DNA of 64,000 nt. Source: Endocalyx cinctus (taxonomy: Eukaryota; Ascomycota; Sordariomycetes; Amphisphaeriales; Apiosporaceae). The position numbers were made by a program, and so were the translations under genes. The stretch is from contig BCKC01000007.1 of assembly GCA_001600455.1 (NCBI GenBank), positions 3,412,019 through 3,476,018 of the forward strand. Direction: 5' to 3'. The notes beneath the pieces are model-generated. The model did no database searches and was not told where the DNA came from. It saw only the letters and a program-made list of their open reading frames with translations. Positions 35,397 to 47,175 of the stretch are shown in pieces (the first letter of the stretch is position 1; each line of letters starts with the position of its first letter).

Positions 35397-38300
35397 ATGC
35401 CGAGTTTCCTTCGAATTGCGACTGCTGTCATAGCAGCCGCGGTTTGTGAGTAGCCAATCAATCACACCATTCATAACAAGAAGTGAAAAGAAATTATAGC
35501 TAAGATTTGAATCAAGCCATACAGTCATGTTTCGCCCAGGACCCCGTCGCTTATACCGACCCAGACACCAGCATTGAGTTTGGGACCTGGAAACAGGGCT
35601 CCCTAACCTTTGGTATGGCCCTGCCAGAGGATGCTGCGACCACAGACGCTACCGAATATATTGGTTTACTGGTAAGTAAAAAAAAATTTAGGATGAAGTA
35701 CTTTTCTTTCCTACTATAATCCATTCACTTTACTAACCCCTCCTCTTTTAACATTAGCAATGTTCGGCTGGGTGGTGTGGTATCTCTCACGGAGAGTCGG
35801 GTCAAATGACCCAAGCCCTACTCCTCATGGCCTGGCTCAACGGCGACGAAGTCTTGACCTCGTTCCGATTTGCCACTGGTTACAACATGCCCGGCGTTTA
35901 CACGGGCGACGCTACCCTGACACAGATCTCGTCCAAGGTGACCGACGACGGCTTCGAAGTCATATATCGATGCGAAGGCTGCTTCTCCTGGGACCAGGCC
36001 GGTTCGAGCGGTAGCGTCAGCACCAGCGAAGGGTTTTTCATCTTGGGTCAGGCCTCGGCTAAGACGGCGCCGGCCTCGCCCGAATGCCCCGCCGACATCA
36101 CCTTCGGACAACACGACAGCTTCGGCCAGTTTGGCGCTCCGCTCGAAGGCATCGCCAAGGCCGGATACGCCGATTGGACCGCCCTCGCCATCAACAGCGT
36201 CATCGGCGAATGCGGTGATGATGGTTCAGCCCCGCCCTCGGGACCGACTCAATGCGCGGCGGAGATGGAAGGTCAGACTTTTGATTACATCATCGTCGGT
36301 GCCGGTGCCGGTGGCATTCCCATTGCCGATAAGCTTAGCGAGGAGGGTCACAGCGTGCTGTTGGTCGAGAAAGGTCCGCCATCGCTGGGAATGTGGGGCG
36401 GCAACATGAAGCCTCTATGGCTTCAGAAGACCGACCTCACCCGCTTCGACGTCCCTGGTCTCTGCAATCAGATTTGGGTCGACTCTAACGGTGTTGCTTG
36501 CCTGGATACTGACCAGATGTGTGGCTGCGTGCTCGGTGGTGGTACTGCCGTGAACGCCGGGCTTTGGTGGAAGGTAAGCTGAACATAAATTCTCCTTTTT
36601 TTTTAAAAAAAAAAAAAAAAAGAAAAGAAAAAGAAATACACACATGCACACATACATGGGGCAAAGAATAATCACTAACACCTTCAAAGGCAAACCCTAA
36701 GGACTGGGACGAGAATTTCCCCGAGGGCTGGCACGATCGCGACCTCCGAGACGCCACGTCGCGGGTATTCGAGCGCATTCCTGGCACGACGCGACCCTCT
36801 CAAGACGGCGAATTGTACATGCATCAAGGCGTCGACGTCTTGAGCTCGGCGCTGGCCAAGGGAGGCTGGAAGAGCCTGGACTCGCCCAACAGCACGCCCT
36901 GGGAGAAGAACAAGGTCTTCGGTCCGACCACCTACATGTTCGCTGGCGGCGAGCGCGCCGGCCCGATGGCGACTTACCTCGTCACGGCGGCCAAGAGGGA
37001 CAACTTCGCGCTCTGGATGAACACCCCCGTGCGTCGCGCGCTGCGCGAGGGAGGACATATCACCGGCGTCGAACTAGACTGCACCGTTTCGGGAGGCGAT
37101 TTCGGTACGGTTTCGGTTACCCCCGAGACCGGCAGAGTCATCGTTTCGGCTGGAACTTTCGGCTCCGCCAAGTTCTTGATGAGAAGTATGTCGCACTCTT
37201 GTTTTCATTTCCGGGAGCGTATATTAACATGCAATTAGGTGGTATTGGTCCCACAGACATGCTCGAGGTTGTCGCAAACTCGACTGATGGCCCGTCCATG
37301 ATCGCAAGCGACTCGTGGATTGATCTCCCGGTCGGCTACAATCTGGTAGACCACGTAAACGTGAGCTTGCTCCCACACATATCACACCACTTCTATTTCC
37401 TGAGTTGTTTGCTGATAATTCTTCTTAACTAGACCGACACCTTTGTCGTTCACCCTGATGTAGTCTTCTACGATTTCTACGAGGCTTGGACTACTCCTAA
37501 CCCCACCGATAAGACTGCATACCTGAGTGAGTTATAGGTCTTGGCAATAATTAAAAACATGAGGCAGATATTTCTAACATTTCGTGTTTAAAGATGACCG
37601 CGCGGGAATTCTTGCTCAGGCCGCCCCGAATATTGGACCAGTGGTACGTTGTGTCTCTAGGTCCCCTGGGTTCTCACTTGTGTGTATGGTACTGACTAAA
37701 ATCTCATAGTTCTGGGAAGAAGTTACACCATCTGATGGAATCCCTCGTCAAATTCAGTGGACTGCCCGTATCGAAGGTGGCGACCAAACTGGCACTAACA
37801 GTGAGTTTCCTTTCTCTTTTTTTTTTCCGGTAGGTCAAGAAGATTTTGAGAACAAGGAAGTTAAATATCATGATCACTAGGTACCATCATCATGAGCCAG
37901 TACCTGGGAAGAGGAACGACTTCTCGCGGCCGAATGACTATCCAGCCATCATTAGATACTTTCGTATTCGAGGGTCCGTACCTGAAGGACGCGAGCGACA
38001 GGGAGGCTGTCATCTTGGGTATCGACAGTGTCCGAGAGGCCATTACTGGATACACCAACCTCACTTGGGCGAAGCCTCTTTCGAATGAGACGACTGCGAA
38101 GTATATCGACGGAATCCAGGTCAATGCCGCTACGCGTCGCGCCAATCATTGGTTGGGTAAGTATTTTATCAGTTGATCCGTAATCTAAGTCCTTTCTTCC
38201 TTTCCTTTTCCAGACGACTGACAATTATGCTTTTCAAAGGTACCGCTAAGATGGGATTGGATGACGGACGTGAGGAAGACGGTACGGCGGTCGTAGATCT

Positions 38301-38505
38301 CGACTGCAAAGTTTACGGAACCGATAACCTATTCGTCGTCGATGGATCCATATTCCCTGGTATGGTGACCGGAAACCCGTCCGCCATGATCGTCACTGCC
38401 TCCGAGTATGCGGCCGAGAGAATCCTAGCTCTAGGCTCGGGCCCGGCTCCCCAACCACCCGTTTACAACAAGGGCGCCACCATTATTACGAGGCAGACGT
38501 CGTAA
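35397..38505 (+). CDS. cdh: Cellobiose dehydrogenase (AA8 cytochrome + AA3_1 flavin domains)
   Basis: Ten exons; the best model is 35397-35445, 35517-35671, 35758-36573, 36690-37185, 37239-37360, 37433-37526, 37594-37643, 37710-37800, 37881-38156 and 38240-38505, 804 residues. Only the first intron is ambiguous (35442 donor with 35525 acceptor also keeps frame). After the signal peptide (MPSFLRIATAVIAAA) comes the heme b cytochrome domain: candidate axial Met in LTFGMALPED, then CEGCFSWDQ, and candidate His in FGQHDSFG. A short linker leads to the GMC flavin domain: FAD motif DYIIVGAGAGGIPIA, CGCVLGGGTAVNAGLWW, and the catalytic pair His (ANHWLGTAKMG) and Asn (GNPSAMI). It oxidises cellobiose to the lactone outside the cell and passes electrons to AA9 LPMOs. 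There is no C-terminal CBM1, as in class IIB ascomycete enzymes. Confidence 0.95.
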
Positions 38506-38779
38506 AATAAGAGCTCGATCAAGAAAATCTATTACGAGGGTAGTAACCCATGCTAACCGCCTGATGGAATGACGGAGAATTATAATAAGCATATGCAAGT
38601 AGGCTTGGATATTCTTGTACATACTTTAGAATACAGCACGGTTCAGAGAAGAGAAACAGAAGCACTTCTTTGCCGAAGAAATCGCATGTTAGAAGACTTG
38701 GCGTATTCTGAACAGTCAAGCAGTATTATCTAGTAACGCCTCTCAAATTACTTATAATATTGGTCGGGAGTGAGCCAAT
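38506..38779. other. Short convergent spacer between CDH and its neighbouring regulator gene
   Basis: Only about 270 nt separate the stop codons of two convergent genes, so their transcript ends probably overlap or nearly touch. Confidence 0.6.
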
Positions 38780-41153
38780 TTAGGTCGTTATTGAGAAAAT
38801 TTTCCCAGAAAGCAGCATCGAACCCTGAAAAGTCCATTCATCGGCATCGGCGGCAATTTCAGGTATCCTGGACACGCTACTCCCAGTGTATTCGAATGGG
38901 GTGAAAGAAAAGTTAGGGTCCTCCTCGGGAAGGAAACCCAATGATGCAGGCTTCTCCTGATAGTTGTCTATATTAGGCATCATTAAGTCGTCACCGCTTT
39001 GCCCTGAACCAAAGTAACCAATCGTATCGGTAGGGAAGGACTGAAGATTCGATTCAGGGTGGTGATGATTGTGAACAGGACGAAGTGAGTTTGTAGGATC
39101 TGTAAGGGGGGAAGAAGGATCGGGTGCGGGTGATTCAGAGCGCTTTCTCTTGTTGACCGACGCGAGACTAATTTTAACAGTGCCTAGGTATGGAATCTCC
39201 AGCTCGAGTATAGAGCTTTCGCTATCACGTCTTCCTACACAATACTTAGTCATGGCATCTACGTCCATCAAAGGCAGTAAGCGACCAATGACCTCGGAGG
39301 CTTCGTGTGGAAGCTTGTCGTTGTTCAATTCCGCTAGGTGCTCCACTATAATATCCCGAGAAGTCAGCGATGATTATACCTCGAGAGGGGTTAGCGTTGC
39401 TGAAGAATCTACTTACTCTTTTCCCGGACCTGCTTAATGAGCTTACGATCATCTTCTCTTGTCTTTGTCGCCTTTTCGTCGTGCGCCCACATCTTTGGGT
39501 CCAGATACGCAAGTAGTAGTGCCATAGCAGCCGTGAGGACACTATAATCAGTATGGCGACACGCAAAGGTCGAGTCGTTCAGAGTACGGAAAATGAGGAA
39601 ATATCGCAACAGTTGGCGAGAAGCTTTCGTGCACACCAATCTGCTGTAATCGCAGCTCTTATCTTTGAGATCTTGATTTATGAATGGCACGTGTAGGAGA
39701 ACGAGGAGGTTATAATGACTCATCTGCGACGCTATTCGAGCCTTCATCTTCATCTGCTCAAAAAGTGTAGCAGATCGGTCAACCACAATTGGCTCCCAAA
39801 AAGATGGGCTTACCGATTTTGCGGCACGATCGAGGTCATGATCAATAGCCTTGGTGATTGGCAGGGCCCCGTACGCATTCTTCTTGTGATTTCGGTTGAT
39901 TATCTTACCCGCGATTATGGCGTGATATCTCTCTAGCTTATCCATGGGTGTGGTATGATCACCGTAGTCTTCCGCAAATGAATCATCGTCAATACCTGCC
40001 GAGAGGCCTAACAATAGGGATAGGAAACGATCAAAGGAGTTAATTCTAGTCCAAAGCTGCTTCGGCGTTGTGTGACTTGTCAGGTGTGAATCTAGATGAA
40101 TTGATCGAAGCCTTTCGAACTTGCACTTATCAACTCCCATAAGCTGCGCAAAGTTTAACGCCCTTCTTATAGCCAGCCATGATTTACGAAGATTGCCAGC
40201 ATTTGCGTGGTAGAGTGACAGAAGGCACAACGTCTCCAGACCTTCGGCCGAGCCTAGAAGATCTTCGTTCGAAGCTACTAGATCCGAGACGGCTGCCACG
40301 AGTCTCTTCGTCAGCTGAGGAAGGAACTCATCTGTCACTAGCTTCATAGATATAGTCGGCTGCAATTGCTGCATGCAAACCGCCAATTGTACGAGGCGCT
40401 TTCCGTGCATAGCAGGGTGACTGGCTCTAGGGGGGATTTCCGAGATGGTCGATCCCAGCTTCACGATCTCCTCGGCAGGATAACTATGAGGATGAAAAAA
40501 CTGGACGACGAAAAAAGTCCCATAGCTTGCTCTGGTAATAGCATTGATATCTTCCTGGCATGGATAGAGATCATACAAGGTCCGCGAGATGTGAGAGTAC
40601 TTGGAGGTCCAAACCGGTGCGTCTTTTTGGGCTTCTGCAGTGGACATGGATAAGGAGGGACGGATGGCGTATACTACTGAGTCATCATGATATAAAGTCG
40701 GGGCTCGTATATCAGAGTGGTGGAGTCCGGATGATGATAAGCGGTGCCTTTCGGACGAAATACTCTCGTCTTCGACCGCGACGGACGAGGAAGCTTCACT
40801 AGCGCCTTCTTGAAAATCATTTAAGTTCGGAACGAACCTATCGACGATTTTCTCAAGTAAGCCTTCAACCCGCTCCATCCGCTGAGATAAACGATGGTTC
40901 TGCTTCTGGGAGGGCTGATTGGGAAGTTCCTGGCTTATGCATTTAGTCCCTCGGGCTACACAGTTTTTGCAAATTGTAGCACTCTCGGAGAATTGGCAGC
41001 GTATCTTTCTTCTTCGGCCTTAAGAATAACCAAGTAAGGGGTTAATCTATATTTCATTTCATGTGGGTTGATTGATGATAGTTACTCACACTCCCAACAG
41101 CTATGGGTTCCCTTTCGCACCTTTCTCTTTTGTGCCTCATCATCTTCATACAT
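38780..41153 (-). CDS. Zn2Cys6 (Gal4-type) fungal transcription factor
   Basis: Three exons, 41153-41090, 41018-39417 and 39345-38780, join in phase to 743 residues. Residues 19-48 carry a perfect binuclear zinc cluster: CWECRRRKIRC (Cys19, 22, 29) and CKNCVARGTKC (Cys38, 41, 48); the first intron splits the codon of Cys22. A basic linker and a short leucine-containing coiled coil follow (RMERVEGLLEKIVDRF, about 68-83), then the middle homology (fungal-specific transcription factor) region with several conserved-looking helices (such as LAVCMQQLQ, LCLLSLYHANAGNLRKSWLAIRRAL and LWTRINSFDRFLSLLLGL, about 200-370). The C-terminal 190 residues are Pro/Ser/Asp-rich, fitting an activation region. 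It acts in the nucleus. Its position 270 nt from CDH suggests, but does not prove, control of CDH and the LPMO. The second exon start (GCCGAAGAAGAAAG) is fixed by the zinc motif. Confidence 0.92.
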
Positions 41154-41270
41154 TGCAGTCCGAAAGAGATAGAGAGTTGATGAAGGAACTAGATAATTAC
41201 GAACAGCAAATTGGCAGCGCTGGAATCCAACGGGTACTACAGATATAACCGAATGTTGAATATAATTTCA

Positions 41271-41297
41271 ATCAAAATCAAAATCAAAATCAAAATC
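41271..41297. repeat. (ATCAAA)n microsatellite
   Basis: Four and a half units of the hexamer ATCAAA, about 120 nt upstream of the regulator's start codon. Confidence 0.9.
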
Positions 41298-41355
41298 ACC
41301 TTCAACGCTCATTAACAGTAAGCAGAGGGTGGAAGGAAGATCTAGATGACATCGT

Positions 41356-41391
41356 CCGACTGTTCGGCCGAAAAGCGGACGAATTGGTCCG
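41356..41391. promoter_or_regulatory. CGG/CCG triplet cluster upstream of the Zn2Cys6 gene
   Basis: Five CGG or CCG triplets fall within 36 nt about 200-240 nt upstream of the regulator's start, including the palindrome TTCGGCCGAA (41363-41372) and CGG-N10-CCG (41376-41391), in AT-rich surroundings. This is the pattern expected of an autoregulatory Zn2Cys6 site. Function is inferred. Confidence 0.35.
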
Positions 41392-44300
41392 CAATATGTA
41401 ATCAATCTCTAGATGCTTTAACACGTATCATCAATAAGTGAATATACTAAGAATATTAATTATTCGAGGTATCTTAATAACGACGCATCTCATAATGCGC
41501 AAATCACTCCAAGCATTGATATGTAAGTATACATCTCCCGCGGGTACCATTTATCGTAGTCTTTAGAGACATAACATAACGCACTTGGGCTGTTAGGTAA
41601 TGTCGCTTGGAATCTTGGCAGTCCAGTGCTTTTCTAACGTCAGGGGTAATTATTGTGTATGTAGGCAGTTAATTGGTCCTATAAGAGTGGGCAGCTAAGG
41701 ACGATCACAAATGAGCAAACATATCACAATGCTGGCGAATGAACGAATACGATTTTAGTACCTGGGCTTTATCTTTCTAGTTGACTCTATGCCTCTTTAA
41801 AATGACGGAAACTGGCATTAGGACATAAATACTGTAATATAAACAGAAACCCCCTATTTCATTCTAAATATCTTATCCCGAATACTTAAGTAGAGGTCAT
41901 TCAACCAGATTTATTATTGTTTTACTTTCAAGGCCAGTGCACAATAACCGCTAGAACAAATTCTGACGTAGGAACACAATTCGTTTGTTATTTTTTTTCT
42001 CTCGCTCGTTGCCCAACCTTACTGTTTTTTTTCCATTGCCTATGTATGTGTGCCTTGGCCTAACGGGCGGCAAATTCCTTCTGCACCACGCCGAATTTTT
42101 CAACGTGTAACCAAATCTCACAATGCGCGGTTGCATATCATTTTTTTTCGATTTCAAGCATGGTCCACCCTGTCGTCATCCGCTAGTTACACGCTCAATT
42201 TTCTCCCCTTTCCCTGACGCCCGATTTCTAGAATATATGTCCGCTCATTATTTGTGACATTTCCAGCTTGAGACCCAAGCAAATTTTCTGAGTACAGCTA
42301 CTTCCCTCTCGGGGCTGTAGGAAGAATGGAAGATGGGAGAGAGAGAAAATGCATCTAGCCGATCACAGGTTGCCTGCCAAGAACAGAGACACGAATCACG
42401 AAGGACGAGCCCCAGCTTTAACATTCTTTTGGACAAACGGGTTGGAAAACCGAGTAGCAAACTCCGTAGAAATAGAGAGACCCTTGACCTAGGTAGACCA
42501 GGGACGATGGTCAATCCAATCATCTCTTTTCTTGTCGTATGTCCCTAATCAGATTGAACTATACTACATTGCCTTTGTTTACCCCGAAAATAAAATAAAG
42601 GAAATTTATCAAATCGTAGTTCAGGCTCGACGGGTTTGAACATCAGATGACGTGGCCCAGACCGGACGGCTAGCCGGTCATATCGGCTCGCTGTAGCAAA
42701 TGTTCTTCCTAAGATGGTGCGCCCAATCAGACGTCTAGTTATATGATCAGTAATTGTCAACACGCCACACAGTTGATCTGAGTCTTTGACAGGTTGACTG
42801 GAACATGGGGATGCAATGACGTTCGCCCCGTCACGCGGGAAGCATTGTAAAGGATCCACAATCTGCAATAAATACCGGGATATTCCTGGGTGGTGTATAC
42901 GTAGCATAAATCTTTCTTCTCCGAGAAGAAAAGGAGCGTGGTCAGCTCTACATTTTCAATATTAATCCCATGTGAATACCACAGCTCTATCACCTATCCC
43001 AACTGATAGCAGATAATAACGCGGGTTGGCAACCAAGAATGAATCGCTGCATTTTTGCCATTGCCATAGCCATGGGACTGAAATTGTTGGGGGTGTTGGG
43101 ATCGGCGTAGCATTAAGGCGTCGCCGCTTGAAGGCCTGACTTTATTTTCACGAATGGCCGATAAAGGAGGGTGACACCACCCGATCGTCCTAAAGAAATC
43201 CATGAGGCTCAGATAGGATATTACGGCCAATAAATTATGCATTCACAGTCACTTGTGGGTTGGGATCTACACGAACTCAGTCTGGCAAAAACGATACCTG
43301 ATCCTTCACGTTAAATTGGATGATACCGTGGCTTATTTTCAGCTAGCATGCCATGCCCAGCTATCTGCTTATGTGCCTATTAAGGTAATTGATAATAGGG
43401 TTACCCTTTCAAACAATACGCTGTCCGAAGGCGACGAGGGTTTTAATTGGTGAGGCATCGGCCAGCCTGTTGAAACCCAAATACAGGCATATTCGCCTAT
43501 GACTCTTGAAGTTGAAATTCTTAGTTATTTAGATGTCGTATGCATTTCTCTCGGCATCTCTACGCGCAAACTAGGTTGCAGTGTGGCTCGCACAAAGTGA
43601 GTGGGATGAAAGTAGTTCAGTTGGATGTACCCGTTTTCATGAACACTAGAATACGACTTGTAACGATACCCCTCTACAAATAGTAGTTGTAATGAAAATT
43701 CTCTAAACGCTTTTTTAGTTATAGGAGATGAAGGATAAACTAGAGGATGTTTTAGAATACGTCATAGCTTAGTTGAAAAATAAAAAAGCTTAGGGTATTT
43801 CCTTTAACTTCGTGTCTTCATATTGACCATTTCAATAACTGATAGCAAATATACATGGATTATACCAATGTAACACGGGAACCAGATAACGACACATCAT
43901 ATATCTCAAGTGCCTACATATATGGAATGATTATACTCTACTAAACAAAGAACGCAATGAGCTACCCAAAGTTTGCCTCGGCGATGAATATGAGACCTGA
44001 TCTAGGTTACATTGCTAAACACCTCAACACATCCCGCCTATTTTATTCCATAGCTACTCACCACGTCTTACCTATGAAAATAAATGCTTTCCTTCTTAGT
44101 GCAGATAATATCCTGGCTGTATATGTCAGCTGCCGCTTCAGTGCCATAAACTCGCGGAACGGGCTACGCTCGATAACCTATCAACTTCGGTTCCGGTGTC
44201 CCTGGGCTAGTAGTTTAATGAGTCATGTTGGCTTCAGAACGAATGAACGATAACGAATCACGATTTATAGTAGCTATTCTGCCTGCTTTGCCTCGTAATA

Positions 44301-46613
44301 CTTAATAGTACACTTAGATACAGGCCAGGCATCGGTGGCAAACCTAATAATGTGTTGGCATGAAGTAAATGCAGATGCATGTGTAAATATAAAATCAAAT
44401 TGAATCATACAATATAGGGCACTTCATCTTATCAATCAGAGTTTTAGCCTCACATATTTGCTATACAACCCCGTGGACAAAGATACTTAGCCCTTCTATT
44501 CACAACTGGCTGGATAGTTAGACATGCTATCATCACCACAACGCCTATGCCGCAAGTTTTATAAGCTGTGAGCTTGGGCAACAACAAGCAGTAGAAGTCG
44601 TGCGCCGCATCCCTTGAAAAAGGCTCGGATTGTTCTCACCGAAATAGAAGGCCAAGAGTAAATAAATATATATACAACGCAGTGCCACCAATAAATATAC
44701 AAGCCTCGAAAGTATACCCTGACGATCGGTGAGAAGTAACTAAGCCATCAACCTAAGCTGAAGGTACACTAGTATGGTGACTTCATCATCCGGCTTTTCT
44801 ACCTAGGCAAATTCGTGGAATAAATCATAAAGATAGGATGTTCTGGCCAGCTTCTTCTGTCCCTCTTTTCGGACCAATTGCCATTTCTCCCTATGATTAT
44901 GTATCAAGTTGAAGATGATATATTGGATGAATTGCAGGGGGTAATTATATTTGAGTAGAATTTCAAGTAGTTACCTACGCCCCGGACTAAAGAGAAAAAG
45001 GGAAAAATTTTTTTTTGAATTACCTATTTAGAAAGTATTTGTTGTACAAAAAATACCATTGGTAGTTGGTGGGAATAGATTATTCTGTAAGTAACAGTTA
45101 AATTACACCCTTATACTTACCCCATAACATGTTTTTATCGTATGCTGTAAATCACTTAGGTTACTACTTTCTGCCTAACTAAGTACTTGATTAGTACCTA
45201 AATAATCATCAATTCGATATCAACAGCTTCTGTTCACATTGTGAGTCAAATAAAATAAATACAAGTAGACCTAGCTAGCCAAGCTACCAACGTGAATAGT
45301 CCATGGGATATACCCCGTGGACCTTAGGTAGGTAGTGTGGTGTCACGTTTCACTTAGTAAGCAATTCCAATGTAGAGCCAAGATAGGATGAACTTTGTCA
45401 TCACGGAAAGATTGAACCTGGGTGCGGACGATGCGGAGGAGTTGGCGGATCCCATTGACCTGGGACGTACATCAGGACAGGGGGGGAGAGCGGCATTAAT
45501 TGTTTGAAAAAACATATCAAGGATGTATTTAACCTTAGATCTTCCCATAGAAGATCATATAGGTAAACCAGTGTTATACTCGTAGGAAATTCAGATTGAC
45601 CCTTCTTTTCACGAATGGATTTCAGATAACCGGCAAGATCAAGGCCCCCAAAAGGGGAGAGTTTGGCCTGCGTGACCGGGATTTAGGGCCCCAAACTTGT
45701 CTTCTCAAACGCAAGGTGCTGTTGTATGCATACTTCCGGCAATGGAACCCCTGGATGACGATCAAACTAGCAAGACGTCAAAGATTCTGCTTCGCCTCGT
45801 CAGATCACAATGGTACTGTTTTGTAAAGAGAGGGAGAGAGAAAGAGAGAAAAAAAAAACGACGTCCAACAATAATGATCGGGCTAGATATCCCAATCAAC
45901 AAGATCTAATCTACCTATCACTTTAGATCTAATCTTTTTTTTTTTTCTTTTATCACATCGAATCATTTACCAGGTTGACGCGAATTGATCCGTTGCTTCA
46001 GGTGAAGCGACTAAGCGCGATTGAATCCAAGCAACGGGTTAAGGTTTAATTCAAAGTGGGCTGAAACATTAACGCAAACAAATGAAGACTCTTCAGCTCA
46101 GCGATACGGGACAACTCCGGCAATTTCTAGATTTAAACTTCTGATGATATGTTAAGAAGGAAACTAGAATAATCTAGGGGATGATCTTAAAAGAGGCTCA
46201 TATGGGATTTCTACTAATACTGCTCTGTACTTATGTGGTGTAAGGGAAGAGACAGGGGATATCGGAGAATTTTCCAGTACAGCCAAATAAGGTTAGATGA
46301 CTTGCTATAGCGTCACAAAATTCCGAGGTAGCCTACTAGAATAGCCAAGTCTTTCGTTACCTATAGCCGTTACTACAGCATACATGCAGGACGTACCGCG
46401 ATATAGTGTACCGCTAAGTACCTGCTGTGGCCTGTAGATAGGTACTTAGACAGGTAGGTATTATTAGTGGTATGCAAAACTACTGGTAGTGCTATGGGAA
46501 GCAAGCCGCCCTATAGTAGGGTCGGAATATTAATGGTTTAATGCTTCTAATAATACACCCAAGTATAACGAATTGGATACTAGTGTATTGTATGTACTTA
46601 ACTACTTACCTAA

Positions 46614-46622
46614 TACGGAGTA
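46614..46622. repeat. TACGGAGTA motif copy
   Basis: Exact copy of the 9-mer also found at 8234, 12794 (reverse), 18227 and 47088; here flanked by AATACGGAGTATAC. Confidence 0.7.
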
Positions 46623-47147
46623 TACATATTGCTCTCCAACCTGAAAATTATCCATTCTATTGCGAAAACAGGTTCTCCTTTTGTCGCGAACCATGAAAAA
46701 TAACCTCACGGTTTTCTTGGATTGCCAAATTATTATTTCCTCTATCATCCTTTTTTTTCTTCTTGAAAGTCCGCGTTCGTCCGCAAAGAACTCAGCCTCA
46801 ATTGCAGAATCACGTACCGGGATATAGAAACTTCGCTAACCAATGTGCTAACCTTGTATGCGTTTAGTTCCGACACGTGTTTATGGAACGCATAAATATT
46901 CACAAGAAACCGTTTCCCCTTATCGACGATCTCCTACGCAAGCTGAAACAACCACAGTTTATACACGATATCACCTTTCAGCGAATAATACCCGTCATAG
47001 CCGTCTGACTGGGCCACTGTTTAACGGCTAACTTTTTACCTTTCTGTCACTTTCTCATTCTTGCTATCACTTTACACGTTCATTTAATACGGAGTAATAT
47101 ATATCCATATATATACACGATATACCTGCCTCAGTCAGTTTAAATGC

Positions 47148-47175
47148 TTTTTTTTTTTTTTTTTTTTTTTTTTTT
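47148..47175. repeat. T28 homopolymer tract
   Basis: Twenty-eight consecutive T residues, the same length as the tract at 9963-9990. Confidence 0.85.
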
